NCBI RefSeq assembly: GCF_026339735.1
Contig: NZ_JAPEQG010000001.1
Location: 1,426,001 to 1,490,000, forward strand
DNA from: Streptomyces sp. NBC_01669
Lineage (GTDB): Bacteria > Actinomycetota > Actinomycetes > Streptomycetales > Streptomycetaceae
DNA: 64,000 nt
Direction: 5' to 3'
The translations under genes were made by a program, and so were the position numbers. How positions within the stretch are numbered: position 1 is the first letter of the stretch; every line of letters begins with the position of its first letter. Shown piece by piece: positions 22,493-30,562 of this stretch. The notes beneath the pieces were generated by a model. That model made no database searches. It worked only from the letters and a program-made list of their open reading frames with translations, and had not been told where the DNA came from.

Positions 22493-23514
22493 GTCAGCTT
22501 CTCGATGTCGAGGAGATGGGCCGCCACATCGACCTCGGTCTTCGTGACCTTCTGCTCGGCGTAGAAGGCGGCGACGGCTTCGAAGCGCTTGATGTCCTCG
22601 GGGCCGATCGGTTCGACCGTGGCGCCCTTGCCGGTGACCTCGGTCTGTACCTCTTTGGCCTTGCCGGTGACGGCGGTCGGGCCGGCGTCGGTGAAGACGT
22701 TGAGGTACGCGGCCGGGTTCTGCTTCTCCTTGACGCTGCCGTCGTGAAGGTACTGGTAGAGCGCCTTCACGATCTCCGGGTGCTGTTCGGCGAAGCCCGT
22801 ACGGACCGCATTGAGGCTGTAGTTGTCGGAGCCGATCGCCGCGCCGTCGGCGACGAAGTGGGCCTTGCCGCTGCCGATCTCGGCGACGGCGTAGGTCGCC
22901 CAGACGGACCAGGCGTCGACCTTGCCCGCGTTGAAGACGGCCGCGGTCTGGTCGGGCCGCAGATAGACGCGCTTGACCTTGTCGGCAGGGATGTCGGCTT
23001 TGGCGAGCGCCTTGAGGAGCAGGTATTCGCCGGTGCCGCCCTGATTGACGGCGACCCTCTTGCCGACCAGATCCGCGACAGAGTCGATCCCCGAACCGTT
23101 CTTGACGAGAATCCCCTCACCGGCCGCGTCGGGGTCGACCGCGGTGAAGAACTTGAAGCCGGGCCGCTGCGCGAGCGAGGTGATGCCGGAGGTGATGGAG
23201 CCGGTGGCAATGTCGAGCTGGTCGGCGTTCATCGCCTGGGCGGCCGGGGCGAAGGGCCCCGCGCTGCCGGTCCACTCCACCTTCGCGCCCACCTCGGCGA
23301 GCGCCTTGTCGAGGCTGCCGTCCTTCTTGCCGAGTGCGAGCACACCGGAGTTGCCGGGGTCGGGGATGCGCACGGACACCGCATCCTTGGCGCCGGAGCC
23401 GGTGCTGCCGCTGTCGGCTTCTGAGGTGCCGCAGGCGGTGAGTGCGACGAGGGCGGTGACCGTGAGGAGCGCGGGGGTGACAGTCGAACGGAGGTGTGGT
23501 CGGGGGAAGTTCAT
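22489..23514 (-). CDS. ssuA: Sulfonate ABC transporter substrate-binding lipoprotein
   Basis: 341 residues with a lipoprotein signal (ALLTVTALVALTAC, Cys 28) and a SsuA/TauA-type periplasmic-binding fold: VRIPDPGNSGVLALGKKDGS, MNADQLDIATGSITSGITSL, VKNGSGIDSVADLVGKRVAV, NQGGTGEYLLLKALAKADIP and VWATYAVAEIGSGKAHFVAD. It presents organosulfur ligands to SsuC. It is followed by ssuC with a 4-bp overlap and preceded by the desulfinase-like gene. Confidence 0.9.
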   Translation of the reverse strand: MNFPRPHLRSTVTPALLTVTALVALTACGTSEADSGSTGSGAKDAVSVRIPDPGNSGVLALGKKDGSLDKALAEVGAKVEWTGSAGPFAPAAQAMNADQLDIATGSITSGITSLAQRPGFKFFTAVDPDAAGEGILVKNGSGIDSVADLVGKRVAVNQGGTGEYLLLKALAKADIPADKVKRVYLRPDQTAAVFNAGKVDAWSVWATYAVAEIGSGKAHFVADGAAIGSDNYSLNAVRTGFAEQHPEIVKALYQYLHDGSVKEKQNPAAYLNVFTDAGPTAVTGKAKEVQTEVTGKGATVEPIGPEDIKRFEAVAAFYAEQKVTKTEVDVAAHLLDIEKLT

Positions 23515-23534
23515 GGTGATCGGTTCCTCGGGGC

Positions 23535-24554
23535 TCAGGGGGCGGAAGGTCGGTGGGCGGGTTGCAGCCGGGCCAGGGCTGCCGCGCGGCGCAGCGGTTC
23601 GGGGTCGGCCCAGGCCGTGACGTCGACGGGTTCGGGCAGGAACCCGTGTGCGCGAAGTCCTGCCTCCTGCTCGGCGAGCAGGGCGAGGCGCTGGTCGGAC
23701 AGGTCGGGGTGGAGGGTCAGATGGGTACCGGGCCGGTAGGCGCCGGCAACTCCGGCGGCGCCTGCCCCGGTCTCGGCGCCGAGGATGCGGGCCACCTCGT
23801 CGGGCTGTCCGGTGGCCCAGTCGGCGGCCCTGAGCAGGACGGCGAGGAAACGGTCGACGAGGTCGGGGTGGTCGTCGAGCAGCTGCTGGTGGACGGTGAT
23901 GGGGCGCGGGGTGCCGTTGTTGATGCGGAACCTGCGGTCGGGCAGCTCATCGAGCTCGACGGCGACCTCGGCACCGGCCCGCCGCGCCGCCTCGACGGCA
24001 AGCGCGCCCTTCACGTACACGGCGTCGACGTCGCCGCGGCGCAGCGCGGCCAGCTCGGCGGCCCACTGGCCGTCGTGCTCGTCGGCGGGCACGTCGACGA
24101 GCGTGGCGTCGTCGAGCGTGTGACCGGCGGAGGCGAGCGCCCCTTCGAAGCCGCGTAGGGCCATGGCCCGCCAGAAGTCGATGGCGATCGAGTGCCGGGG
24201 CACGGCGAGACGAAGCCCGCGCAGCGCGTCGGCCCCCCGGATCCCGGAGCCCGGCGCGACCAGCACGGTCTGCCGTTCCTCGATCCAGGTGAGCCCGATC
24301 AGGCGGGTCCGCTCCCCCCTCGAGCGGGCCCACAGCGCGGGAACGTTGCCGCCTTCTCTGAAGAGGCCGGGCAGAGCATGGGTGAAGTGGGCGGCGCGGT
24401 CGGCGTCGGGTACGGCGTCCTGGAGGGAGCGCACGGTGATTCCGTCGGGGGTGAACTCGTCGGCCAGCCACTGCCGGTCGGCTGCGATACCGGTTGCGGT
24501 GGGCACGGGACAGCGGGTGAACCAGAGGGTGTGAGGCAGGACGGCATGCGTCAT
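23535..24554 (-). CDS. DszB-like sulfinate desulfinase family protein
   Basis: 339 residues, no signal peptide. It has a periplasmic-binding-protein fold like SsuA, but the N-terminus FTRCPVPTATGIA matches the active-site segment of DszB (2-(2'-hydroxyphenyl)benzenesulfinate desulfinase), whose nucleophile is Cys27. The two other DszB catalytic residues also have counterparts: His56 in AAHFTHALPGLFREGG and Arg66 ten residues later, the same spacing as His60/Arg70. It would release sulfite from an aryl or alkyl sulfinate. It is the first full-length gene of the sulfur operon, after the Cys leader. Function is inferred by motif; a binding-protein role cannot be excluded. Confidence 0.68.
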   Translation of the reverse strand: MTHAVLPHTLWFTRCPVPTATGIAADRQWLADEFTPDGITVRSLQDAVPDADRAAHFTHALPGLFREGGNVPALWARSRGERTRLIGLTWIEERQTVLVAPGSGIRGADALRGLRLAVPRHSIAIDFWRAMALRGFEGALASAGHTLDDATLVDVPADEHDGQWAAELAALRRGDVDAVYVKGALAVEAARRAGAEVAVELDELPDRRFRINNGTPRPITVHQQLLDDHPDLVDRFLAVLLRAADWATGQPDEVARILGAETGAGAAGVAGAYRPGTHLTLHPDLSDQRLALLAEQEAGLRAHGFLPEPVDVTAWADPEPLRRAAALARLQPAHRPSAP

Positions 24555-24704
24555 GAAGTCTTCCCGGAGGATCGACGAAGCAAGGGAGGGCGGCGCGGTA
24601 GGTCACGTGTCCCGTACGGGCATGGTCACGGTGACGCGGTCCCTGCCGTACCGGAACAGCACGGCAGGCACGGGGAGGGGCGCCGGATGACGAGGGGGAG
24701 AAGA

Positions 24705-24815
24705 TCAGCGACAGGCGGCGCTGGCGACGCGCGCCAGGTCGATGTGACGGCGCAGCGTGAGGGCGAGCGGGGCGGGAGCGGCAGGCGTACGGGTCGCGGT
24801 TCGGCGACCGGCCAT
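24705..24815 (-). CDS. Cys leader peptide of the sulfur operon
   Basis: 36 codons from ATG 24815 to TGA 24705-24707. The product is MAGRRTATRTPAAPAPLAL followed by TLRRHIDLARVASAACR. The end RRHIDLxRVxSAxCR is the conserved actinobacterial leader motif known from upstream of sulfur-assimilation genes, where slow translation of the near-terminal Cys codon reports cysteine starvation. Between it and the first operon gene lies an 8-bp stem (cctgccgt 24642-24649 with acggcagg 24661-24668) that could be part of the switch. RBS GGGAGCA precedes the ATG. Confidence 0.85.
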   Translation of the reverse strand: MAGRRTATRTPAAPAPLALTLRRHIDLARVASAACR

Positions 24816-25016
24816 GGCACTGCTCCCTTCCGCTCGTCGGTGGTGACGGCAGCAGCCTGCCACGGACGCCCGCCCGCTCACAACTCGCTTCCCATGATGT
24901 GGGATTGAGGATGAACGGAGTGTTTCACAACCTCGTTAACACGCCTCCTCCCTCCCGTAGTGTGGCAACCGACTGTCCCACCTTTCCCCACCCCACGAGC
25001 GGAGAGTGATCCCGAC
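24816..25016. promoter_or_regulatory. Divergent control region between the sulfur operon and the IclR gene
   Basis: This 200-bp stretch includes an A/T-richer island (about 24890-24945) in otherwise GC-rich DNA and an imperfect palindrome cccatgatgtggg (24890-24902) that could bind the divergently encoded IclR-type protein. Both the leader peptide (minus) and the IclR gene (plus) must start here. Confidence 0.45.
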
Positions 25017-25799
25017 ATGACCGAGGCCGCGACAGTGCGTGTCCCCGGCGGCGCGCAGGCGGTCCAGCGCGCCCTGGACGTCCTGCACTGTTTCCACGAC
25101 AACGGCCCCGACCTCAGCGCCTCCGAACTGGCCCGCCGCCTGGAGCTCCCGGTCTCCACGGCGCACCGGCTGGCCCGCACGCTGCTCGGCGCGGGATTCC
25201 TGGAGCAGGACGCCCGTACGTCCCGCTACCGGCTCGGCCCGGCCGTGACCGAGCTGGGCCGGCTCTCGTACCACCAGCGCGGTCTGCATCTCGCCGCTCC
25301 GGAACTGAGTGATCTGGCCGAACGCACCGGCGCGACCGCCGATCTGGCGCTGCGCAGCGGTCCCCATGCGGTGATCGTCGCGGGAGGCTCGGTCACGCCC
25401 AAGGTGGGGCTGCGCCGCCCGCTGCACTCCACCGCGCTCGGCAAGGTGCTGCTGGCCTGGGCACGGCCGGGTGAGGGAGGGCCGTCCTCGCTCCCCCCGC
25501 TGCCCGCCTTCACCGACCGCACGATCGTCGAACCTGCCGCCATGGAAGCCGAGTTGGCCCGCGTACGGGACGATGCCTACGCGCTCAACGACGGCGAGTC
25601 GGCGTACGGGGTACGCACGTTGGCCGTCCCGGTGCTGGACGGCGCCGGTCATGCGCGGTTCGCCCTGGCGGTACGGGCGACGCCTGAGGTGATCACGGCG
25701 GCGCGCACCGAGTGGTTCCTGGTGCAGGCGCGGTCCTGCGCCAGGGCACTGGAGGTCCTGCTGCTGTCCCCGGCCGAACGCCGTCCGCCCGCGTCCTGA
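25017..25799 (+). CDS. IclR family transcriptional regulator
   Basis: 260 residues. The N-terminal winged HTH has LSASELARRLELPVSTAHRL and LARTLLGAGFLEQDARTSRY; the C-terminal effector domain has LRSGPHAVIVAGGS, RPLHSTALGKVLLAW and YGVRTLAVPVLDGAG. It is divergent from the sulfur operon, so control of that operon by an organosulfur ligand is the natural inference. Start is the ATG at 25017; a GGAGAG ribosome site lies at 25001-25006. Confidence 0.92.
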   Translation: MTEAATVRVPGGAQAVQRALDVLHCFHDNGPDLSASELARRLELPVSTAHRLARTLLGAGFLEQDARTSRYRLGPAVTELGRLSYHQRGLHLAAPELSDLAERTGATADLALRSGPHAVIVAGGSVTPKVGLRRPLHSTALGKVLLAWARPGEGGPSSLPPLPAFTDRTIVEPAAMEAELARVRDDAYALNDGESAYGVRTLAVPVLDGAGHARFALAVRATPEVITAARTEWFLVQARSCARALEVLLLSPAERRPPAS

Positions 25800-25920
25800 C
25801 CGCGCACCGGGGCTCTCGCTCCGTCGGGCCCGCACCGTCATCGGCCCATGGCACGATATGTCTCACTCGGGCAGCTGCCGGGCAAGGCGGCAGCGGGGCT
25901 GCGCGGACAGAGGAACGTAC

Positions 25921-28128
25921 ATGACAGAGGCCGGGGAGACCGGTACCGGGGCGAGGGACACCGGGGCGCCGACGGGGAAGGCAGCCCGGGAGCTGATCGC
26001 AGAGGCCGAACGGCTGCTCGACGCGGCGCGTGCCGTGCTGGCCGACCACACCCGCGCGACCGACGCCATACATGCTGCCCTCACCCCGATCCTCGACTCC
26101 CTGATCCACCGTGAGCTGGCCGCGATCCCGGTCTCCCGGCTCAAGGACGTCACCGAGGGCCGACTGCGCCTCGGCGCGGTCGAGCAGGCCGGCTACACGA
26201 CGGTCGGTCAGGTCCATGAGGCCAATCGGTACGAGCTCCGCCAGATCCCCGGCGTCGGTGCGCAGACCGCCGATCAGGCGCTCGCCGCCGCGGGCCAGAT
26301 CGCGCACGCGGTCCGGGACACGGTCGCCGTCCGGATCGACGTCGAGGCGCCCGACGAGTCCACGACCGCCCTGCTCATGGCGTTGCACCGGCTGGTCGAG
26401 GCGGGTCCGGACGTCCGGCGGGCCGTGGACGCGGCCCGGCGGCTCGTCGGGCAGCTGGAGCCGCTGCTCACCGAGGCCGGACCGGCCCGCGGGCGGTTGC
26501 GCATGCTGTTCGCCCGGCGGCAGGCCCGCACGGCGGCGCTCACTGCCGTCGCCTCTGTCCGGACCGTGGTCGCGGAGGCGACGGAGCGCGGGCTTCCGCT
26601 GCTGTTCGGGCAGGTGTCGGTCGATCTGCTGCGCGCCCCGGAGTCGGACCTCGCGGCATGGGTCGACTTCGAGCTGCGGTCCGCCGAGTACTACAGCCTG
26701 CTCGCCCAGATGTCGGGCACGCACCCCGACCGGGACGCCGCCGAGGGGTTCCTTCCGTCAGGGATCGCCGACCGGGTACGCGGGCTGCGGCTCGACGATG
26801 CGCATCTGCGGGTCTCCCTGCGGGGCTACCAGTCGTTCGGTGCGCGCTTCGCGCTCGCGCAGAAGCGGGTGATCCTCGGCGACGAGATGGGGCTCGGGAA
26901 GACCGTGCAGGCGATCGCCGCGCTCGCGCACCTCTCGGCACGGGGCGAGACGCACTTCCTGGTGGTCTGCCCGGCGAGCGTGCTGATCAACTGGGTGCGG
27001 GAGCTCCGGGCCCGGTCCACCCTGCGGGTGCTGCCGGTGCACGGCCCCGAGCGGCAGGAGGCGTTCGCCGATTGGCGCGAGCGCGGCGGGGTCGCCCTCA
27101 CCACCTTCGACGCCCTGCACACCCTCCCGGCCGCCCGGGACGGCGGGAAGCGGCCCGGCATGCTGGTCGTCGACGAGGCGCACTACGTCAAGAACCCCGC
27201 CACCCGCCGCTCGCGCGCGGTCTCCGGCTGGGCGGGACGCACCGAACGGGTGCTGTTCCTGACCGGTACGCCGATGGAGAACCGGGTCGAGGAGTTCCGC
27301 AGTCTGGTCCGCCATCTCCAGCCCGAACTCGCACCGTCGATCAGGACCACCCACGGGGTGGCCGGTTCGCACGCCTTCCGCCGCGCCGTCGCACCCGCCT
27401 ATCTGCGGCGCAACCAGGAGGATGTGCTGACCGAACTCCCGGCGCTGGTGCAGGTCGACGAGTGGGAGGAGTTCAGCGAGGCCGATCTCGACGCCTACCG
27501 GGAGGCGGTCGCCGCCGGACAGTTCATGCGGATGCGCCGGGCCGCGTACGCCCGCCCGGAGACCTCCGCAAAGCTGAACCGGCTGCGCGAGCTGGTCACG
27601 GAGGCCGCCGGCAACGGGCTCAAGGTCGTCGTGTTCTCCTACTTCCGCGAGGTGCTCACCACGGTCCGGGAGGCCCTGGACAACGGGGTGTTCGGGCCGG
27701 TCTCCGGCAACGTCCCGGCCGCCCGGCGGCAGGAGCTGATCGACGAGTTCAGCACGGTGGACGGCCACGCGGTCCTCCTGAGCCAGATCCAGGCCGGGGG
27801 CGTCGGGCTGAACATGCAGGCCGCGTCGGTTGTCATCCTCTGCGAGCCGCAGATCAAGCCGACCATGGAGCACCAGGCCGTGGCCCGCGCCCACCGGATG
27901 GGGCAGATACGCACGGTCCAGGTGCACCGGCTGCTCGCGACGGACAGCGTCGACCAGCGAATGCTGGACATCCTGGCCCGCAAGGAGCGGCTGTTCGACG
28001 CGTACGCGCGGCGCAGCGACGTCGCCGAGACGACGCCGGACGCCGTGGACGTCTCGGACGGGAGCCTGGCCAGGCGCATCGTCGAGGAGGAACAGCTGCG
28101 CCTGGCGACGGGACCGGCGGAACCCTGA
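25921..28128 (+). CDS. SNF2/RapA-type DEAD/DEAH helicase with N-terminal HhH segment
   Basis: 735 residues. The N-terminal ~130 residues include a helix-hairpin-helix-like piece (RQIPGVGAQTADQALAAAG). The helicase core follows: Q-like LRGYQSFGARFALAQKR, Walker A LGDEMGLGKT (about residue 320), DEAH box VVDEAHYVKN (about 415), SAT-like FLTGTPMENR, and C-terminal motifs KVVVFSYFREVL, QAGGVGLNMQAA and HRMGQIRTVQVHRLL. This is a SWI2/SNF2 ATPase that remodels protein-DNA or polymerase-DNA contacts; the specific role is unknown. ATG at 25921 with AGAGGA upstream. It is monocistronic. Confidence 0.88.
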   Translation: MTEAGETGTGARDTGAPTGKAARELIAEAERLLDAARAVLADHTRATDAIHAALTPILDSLIHRELAAIPVSRLKDVTEGRLRLGAVEQAGYTTVGQVHEANRYELRQIPGVGAQTADQALAAAGQIAHAVRDTVAVRIDVEAPDESTTALLMALHRLVEAGPDVRRAVDAARRLVGQLEPLLTEAGPARGRLRMLFARRQARTAALTAVASVRTVVAEATERGLPLLFGQVSVDLLRAPESDLAAWVDFELRSAEYYSLLAQMSGTHPDRDAAEGFLPSGIADRVRGLRLDDAHLRVSLRGYQSFGARFALAQKRVILGDEMGLGKTVQAIAALAHLSARGETHFLVVCPASVLINWVRELRARSTLRVLPVHGPERQEAFADWRERGGVALTTFDALHTLPAARDGGKRPGMLVVDEAHYVKNPATRRSRAVSGWAGRTERVLFLTGTPMENRVEEFRSLVRHLQPELAPSIRTTHGVAGSHAFRRAVAPAYLRRNQEDVLTELPALVQVDEWEEFSEADLDAYREAVAAGQFMRMRRAAYARPETSAKLNRLRELVTEAAGNGLKVVVFSYFREVLTTVREALDNGVFGPVSGNVPAARRQELIDEFSTVDGHAVLLSQIQAGGVGLNMQAASVVILCEPQIKPTMEHQAVARAHRMGQIRTVQVHRLLATDSVDQRMLDILARKERLFDAYARRSDVAETTPDAVDVSDGSLARRIVEEEQLRLATGPAEP

Positions 28129-28158
28129 CCGGATTCTGTCGGCCTCGGTCCGTCGGCC

Positions 28159-28386
28159 TCAGGTCTTGTCCGTCATCGCCTTGTCGTTCATCGGTGTGTC
28201 GGCCTTCATGTCATGCATGGCATGGGGGTCGTAGCCAGGGACCGTGCCGTCCGCCTTGGCGACCAGCAGCAGTCCGGCCATACCCATGTCGGAATGGCTC
28301 TGCACATGGCAGTGGTACATCCAGGCACCCGCGCCCACGTATTCGCCCGCGATCCGGATCAAGGAGCTGTAACCGCTCGGGGAAGG
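28159..28386 (-). pseudogene. Multicopper oxidase C-terminal remnant
   Basis: About 70 codons in frame just downstream of the stop of the preceding membrane-protein gene. They include [20 protein letters not shown], the type-1/type-3 copper ligand block HCHxxxHxxxGM of multicopper oxidases, followed by a Met/His-rich tail ([18 protein letters not shown]). All upstream cupredoxin domains are missing. With only one ligand block the protein cannot form the trinuclear cluster. Confidence 0.78.
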
Positions 28387-29466
28387 TCAGGAGGCTGTGG
28401 CCGCATGCTGAGGCATGCCGTCACGGCCTCCGGGGTGCCGGTGGCGCCATACCCAGAACACCGTGCAGGAGACCAGTGACCAGCCGGCGAGCACCAGGTA
28501 GGGAAAGATCCGCTGGTGCCCCTGGTAGTAGACGGCGGCGTGCTGGGCGTTGACCGAAGCGCCCGGGGGGAGCCAGCGGCCGATGAAGCCCAGCACCGAC
28601 GGCAGCAGCGGCCAGGACACCGCACCGCCGGAGGACGGGTTGCCGAGCAGCACCATCAGTCCCCAGGTGGGGATCATCGCCCAGCGCCCCATCAGGGCGT
28701 TGAACATGGTGAAGACCATGCCCGTGGTGAACATCGTGAAGGCGAGGATCATCCACGACTGGACGAACGGCAGATCGACGGAGCCGAGCAGCCAGTCCAC
28801 CACGGCGGCGATCGCGAAACCGCCGAGCAGCGCGTACGCGACGGTGAAACCGATCCGCTCCAGCGGGTTCAGCCCCTTGGCGTGCACGCTCAGCTGGATG
28901 GCGCCGACGAAGCCGATGATGACCGCGGCGAGCGAGATGTAGAAGAGAGCAAGGCCACGGGGATCACCCCGCTGCAGTGGTTTCACATCGGTGACCTTGA
29001 CCGGCACATGCGTCGCTTCCGCCACCTTCAGTGCGGACTCTGCGAGCAGCTGGGCGACCGAGGCTCCGGACGCGCTCGCGACATCGAGGGCGACCCCGCC
29101 GTTCGCGGACCACAGGACGGCGAAGACCTTCTGCTCCTCCAGGGCGATGCGGGCCTCGGCTTCGGTGGCGTAATCGCGCAGCACCAGCGAGGTGTCGAGC
29201 GCGACCTCCAGCCGGGCGAGGAAGGCCTTGTCGCGCAGCGAGTCGAGGCCGCCGACCACGGCGGCCGGGATGTTGCGCGGGGTCGGATTGGCCATCGCGT
29301 ACGTGTACGACCCGGCGAAGAGACCGGCCGCCGCCGCAATGATGAACAGCAGCACGACGGCGGGCAGATACGGCGACTCCTTGAACGCCGCCCAGCTGTC
29401 ACCGCGGGTCCGGGGGCGGGCGTGTTCCCCGTGCGGCGTGACGGGCTCCAGGTCGGGCGCGCTCAT
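28387..29466 (-). CDS. YhgE/Pip-like (ABC-2 type) membrane protein
   Basis: 359 residues. One N-terminal membrane helix (PAVVLLFIIAAAAGLFAG) is followed by an extracytoplasmic domain of ~150 residues with the PRNIPAAVVGG strand typical of the Pip/YhgE N-terminus. Then come five or six helices (ALFYISLAAVIIGFVGAIQL, FTVAYALLGGFAIAAVVDWL, MIPTWGLMVLLGNPSSGGAV, IFPYLVLAGWSLVSCTVFWV). This resembles DUF3533/ABC-2 permeases, but no ATPase gene is adjacent. The ATG at 29466 overlaps the stop of the LigD-type gene by 4 bp, so it is translationally coupled to it. Function unknown. Confidence 0.75.
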   Translation of the reverse strand: MSAPDLEPVTPHGEHARPRTRGDSWAAFKESPYLPAVVLLFIIAAAAGLFAGSYTYAMANPTPRNIPAAVVGGLDSLRDKAFLARLEVALDTSLVLRDYATEAEARIALEEQKVFAVLWSANGGVALDVASASGASVAQLLAESALKVAEATHVPVKVTDVKPLQRGDPRGLALFYISLAAVIIGFVGAIQLSVHAKGLNPLERIGFTVAYALLGGFAIAAVVDWLLGSVDLPFVQSWMILAFTMFTTGMVFTMFNALMGRWAMIPTWGLMVLLGNPSSGGAVSWPLLPSVLGFIGRWLPPGASVNAQHAAVYYQGHQRIFPYLVLAGWSLVSCTVFWVWRHRHPGGRDGMPQHAATAS

Positions 29467-30485
29467 GCCTCCCCGTCCTCGTCGCGCCGGGCGCGGCTCG
29501 GCTGGACCCGCTTGGGTTCGCCGGGCATCTTCGGGTACTCCGGCGGGTAGGGCATGTCGCCGAGCCCGCGCTCCCGCTCGTCCCGGTCCGCCAGTTCCAG
29601 CAGCCGGTCGAGCCGGAAGGCGTGGTCGTCCATGTCCGCGTGCACGTCGCCGACCTCCCTGTACCGCTTCGGCATGGTGCGGATGTCGAAGTCCTGCGGC
29701 TCGGCGTCGTCGATCTCGTCCCATCGCAACGGCGCCGAGACCGGGGCGTGCGGGTGGGGCCGCACGGAGTAGGCGGAGGCGATCGTCCGGTCGCGGGCGG
29801 TCTGGTTGAAGTCGACGAAGATGCGTTCGCCGCGCTCCTCCTTCCACCACGCGGTGGTCACCCGGTCCGGCATCCGGCGTTCGAGTTCGCGCCCGGCCGC
29901 GATGGCCGCGCGACGGACCTCGGTGAAGGTCCAGCGGGGTTCGACGGGGACGAAGACGTGGATGCCGCGGCCGCCGGAGGTCTTGGGCCAGCCGCGCAGA
30001 CCGTGGTCGTCGAGGACGACGCGCAGCTCATGGGCGGCGGTGACGGCGTCGGCGAAGTCCGTGCCGGGCTGCGGGTCGAGGTCGATGCGGAGCTCGTCCG
30101 GGTGGTCGGTGTCGGCTTTCCGTACCGGCCAGGGGTGGAAGGTGAGTGTGCCGAGGTTGGCCGCCCACAGGACGGCGGCGAGTTCGGTGGGGCAGATCTC
30201 GTCGGCGGGCCGGCCGCTGGGGAAGGCGATGCGGGCGGTGGGGATCCAGTCGGGGAGGTTCTTCGGGGCGCGCTTCTGGTAGAAGAAGTCGCCGTCGACA
30301 CCGTCGACGAAGCGCTGGAGTGTGGTCGGCCGGTCCCGCAGGGCGCGCGTGATCCCGGCGCCCACGGAGAGGAAGTACTCGGCGACGTCCCTTTTCGTGT
30401 AGCCCTTCTCCGGGAAGTACACCTTGTCGGGGTTGGACAGCCGTACCGCCCGTCCGTCTGCATCCAGCTCCACCGCCGCGCCCAT
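29463..30485 (-). CDS. ligD: LigD-type polymerase/primase domain protein (NHEJ)
   Basis: 340 residues, a stand-alone archaeo-eukaryotic-primase-like polymerase domain as found in LigD. Landmarks: LSNPDKVYFPEKGYTKRD at the N-terminus, catalytic DxD (Asp135, Asp137 in ELRIDLDPQPG), TSGGRGIHVFVPV (nucleotide-binding Ser/His), and IFVDFNQTARDRTIASAYSV with the third Asp. It adds ribo- or deoxynucleotides at double-strand breaks during non-homologous end joining. It is divergent from an ATP-dependent ligase gene, a split version of the fused LigD of mycobacteria. No Ku gene is in the window. Confidence 0.92.
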   Translation of the reverse strand: MGAAVELDADGRAVRLSNPDKVYFPEKGYTKRDVAEYFLSVGAGITRALRDRPTTLQRFVDGVDGDFFYQKRAPKNLPDWIPTARIAFPSGRPADEICPTELAAVLWAANLGTLTFHPWPVRKADTDHPDELRIDLDPQPGTDFADAVTAAHELRVVLDDHGLRGWPKTSGGRGIHVFVPVEPRWTFTEVRRAAIAAGRELERRMPDRVTTAWWKEERGERIFVDFNQTARDRTIASAYSVRPHPHAPVSAPLRWDEIDDAEPQDFDIRTMPKRYREVGDVHADMDDHAFRLDRLLELADRDERERGLGDMPYPPEYPKMPGEPKRVQPSRARRDEDGEA

Positions 30486-30562
30486 GGGGCCACGGTAGGC
30501 CGGGAGCTCGCATATGCCGCATATCGGGAGCCGTGTCGAGGTATCCGGGCAAGAATCGGTCC

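Noticed and set aside
24642..24668. Stand-alone terminator between the Cys leader and the desulfinase gene
   Set aside because: The stem is only 8 bp without a T-run. It could be part of an attenuator, but by itself is not convincing as a terminator.
18916..24815. Dibenzothiophene-type dsz operon
   Set aside because: The monooxygenase is SsuD-like, there is no DszC-like acyl-CoA-dehydrogenase-fold enzyme, and an SsuABC importer is present. Only the desulfinase resembles dsz.
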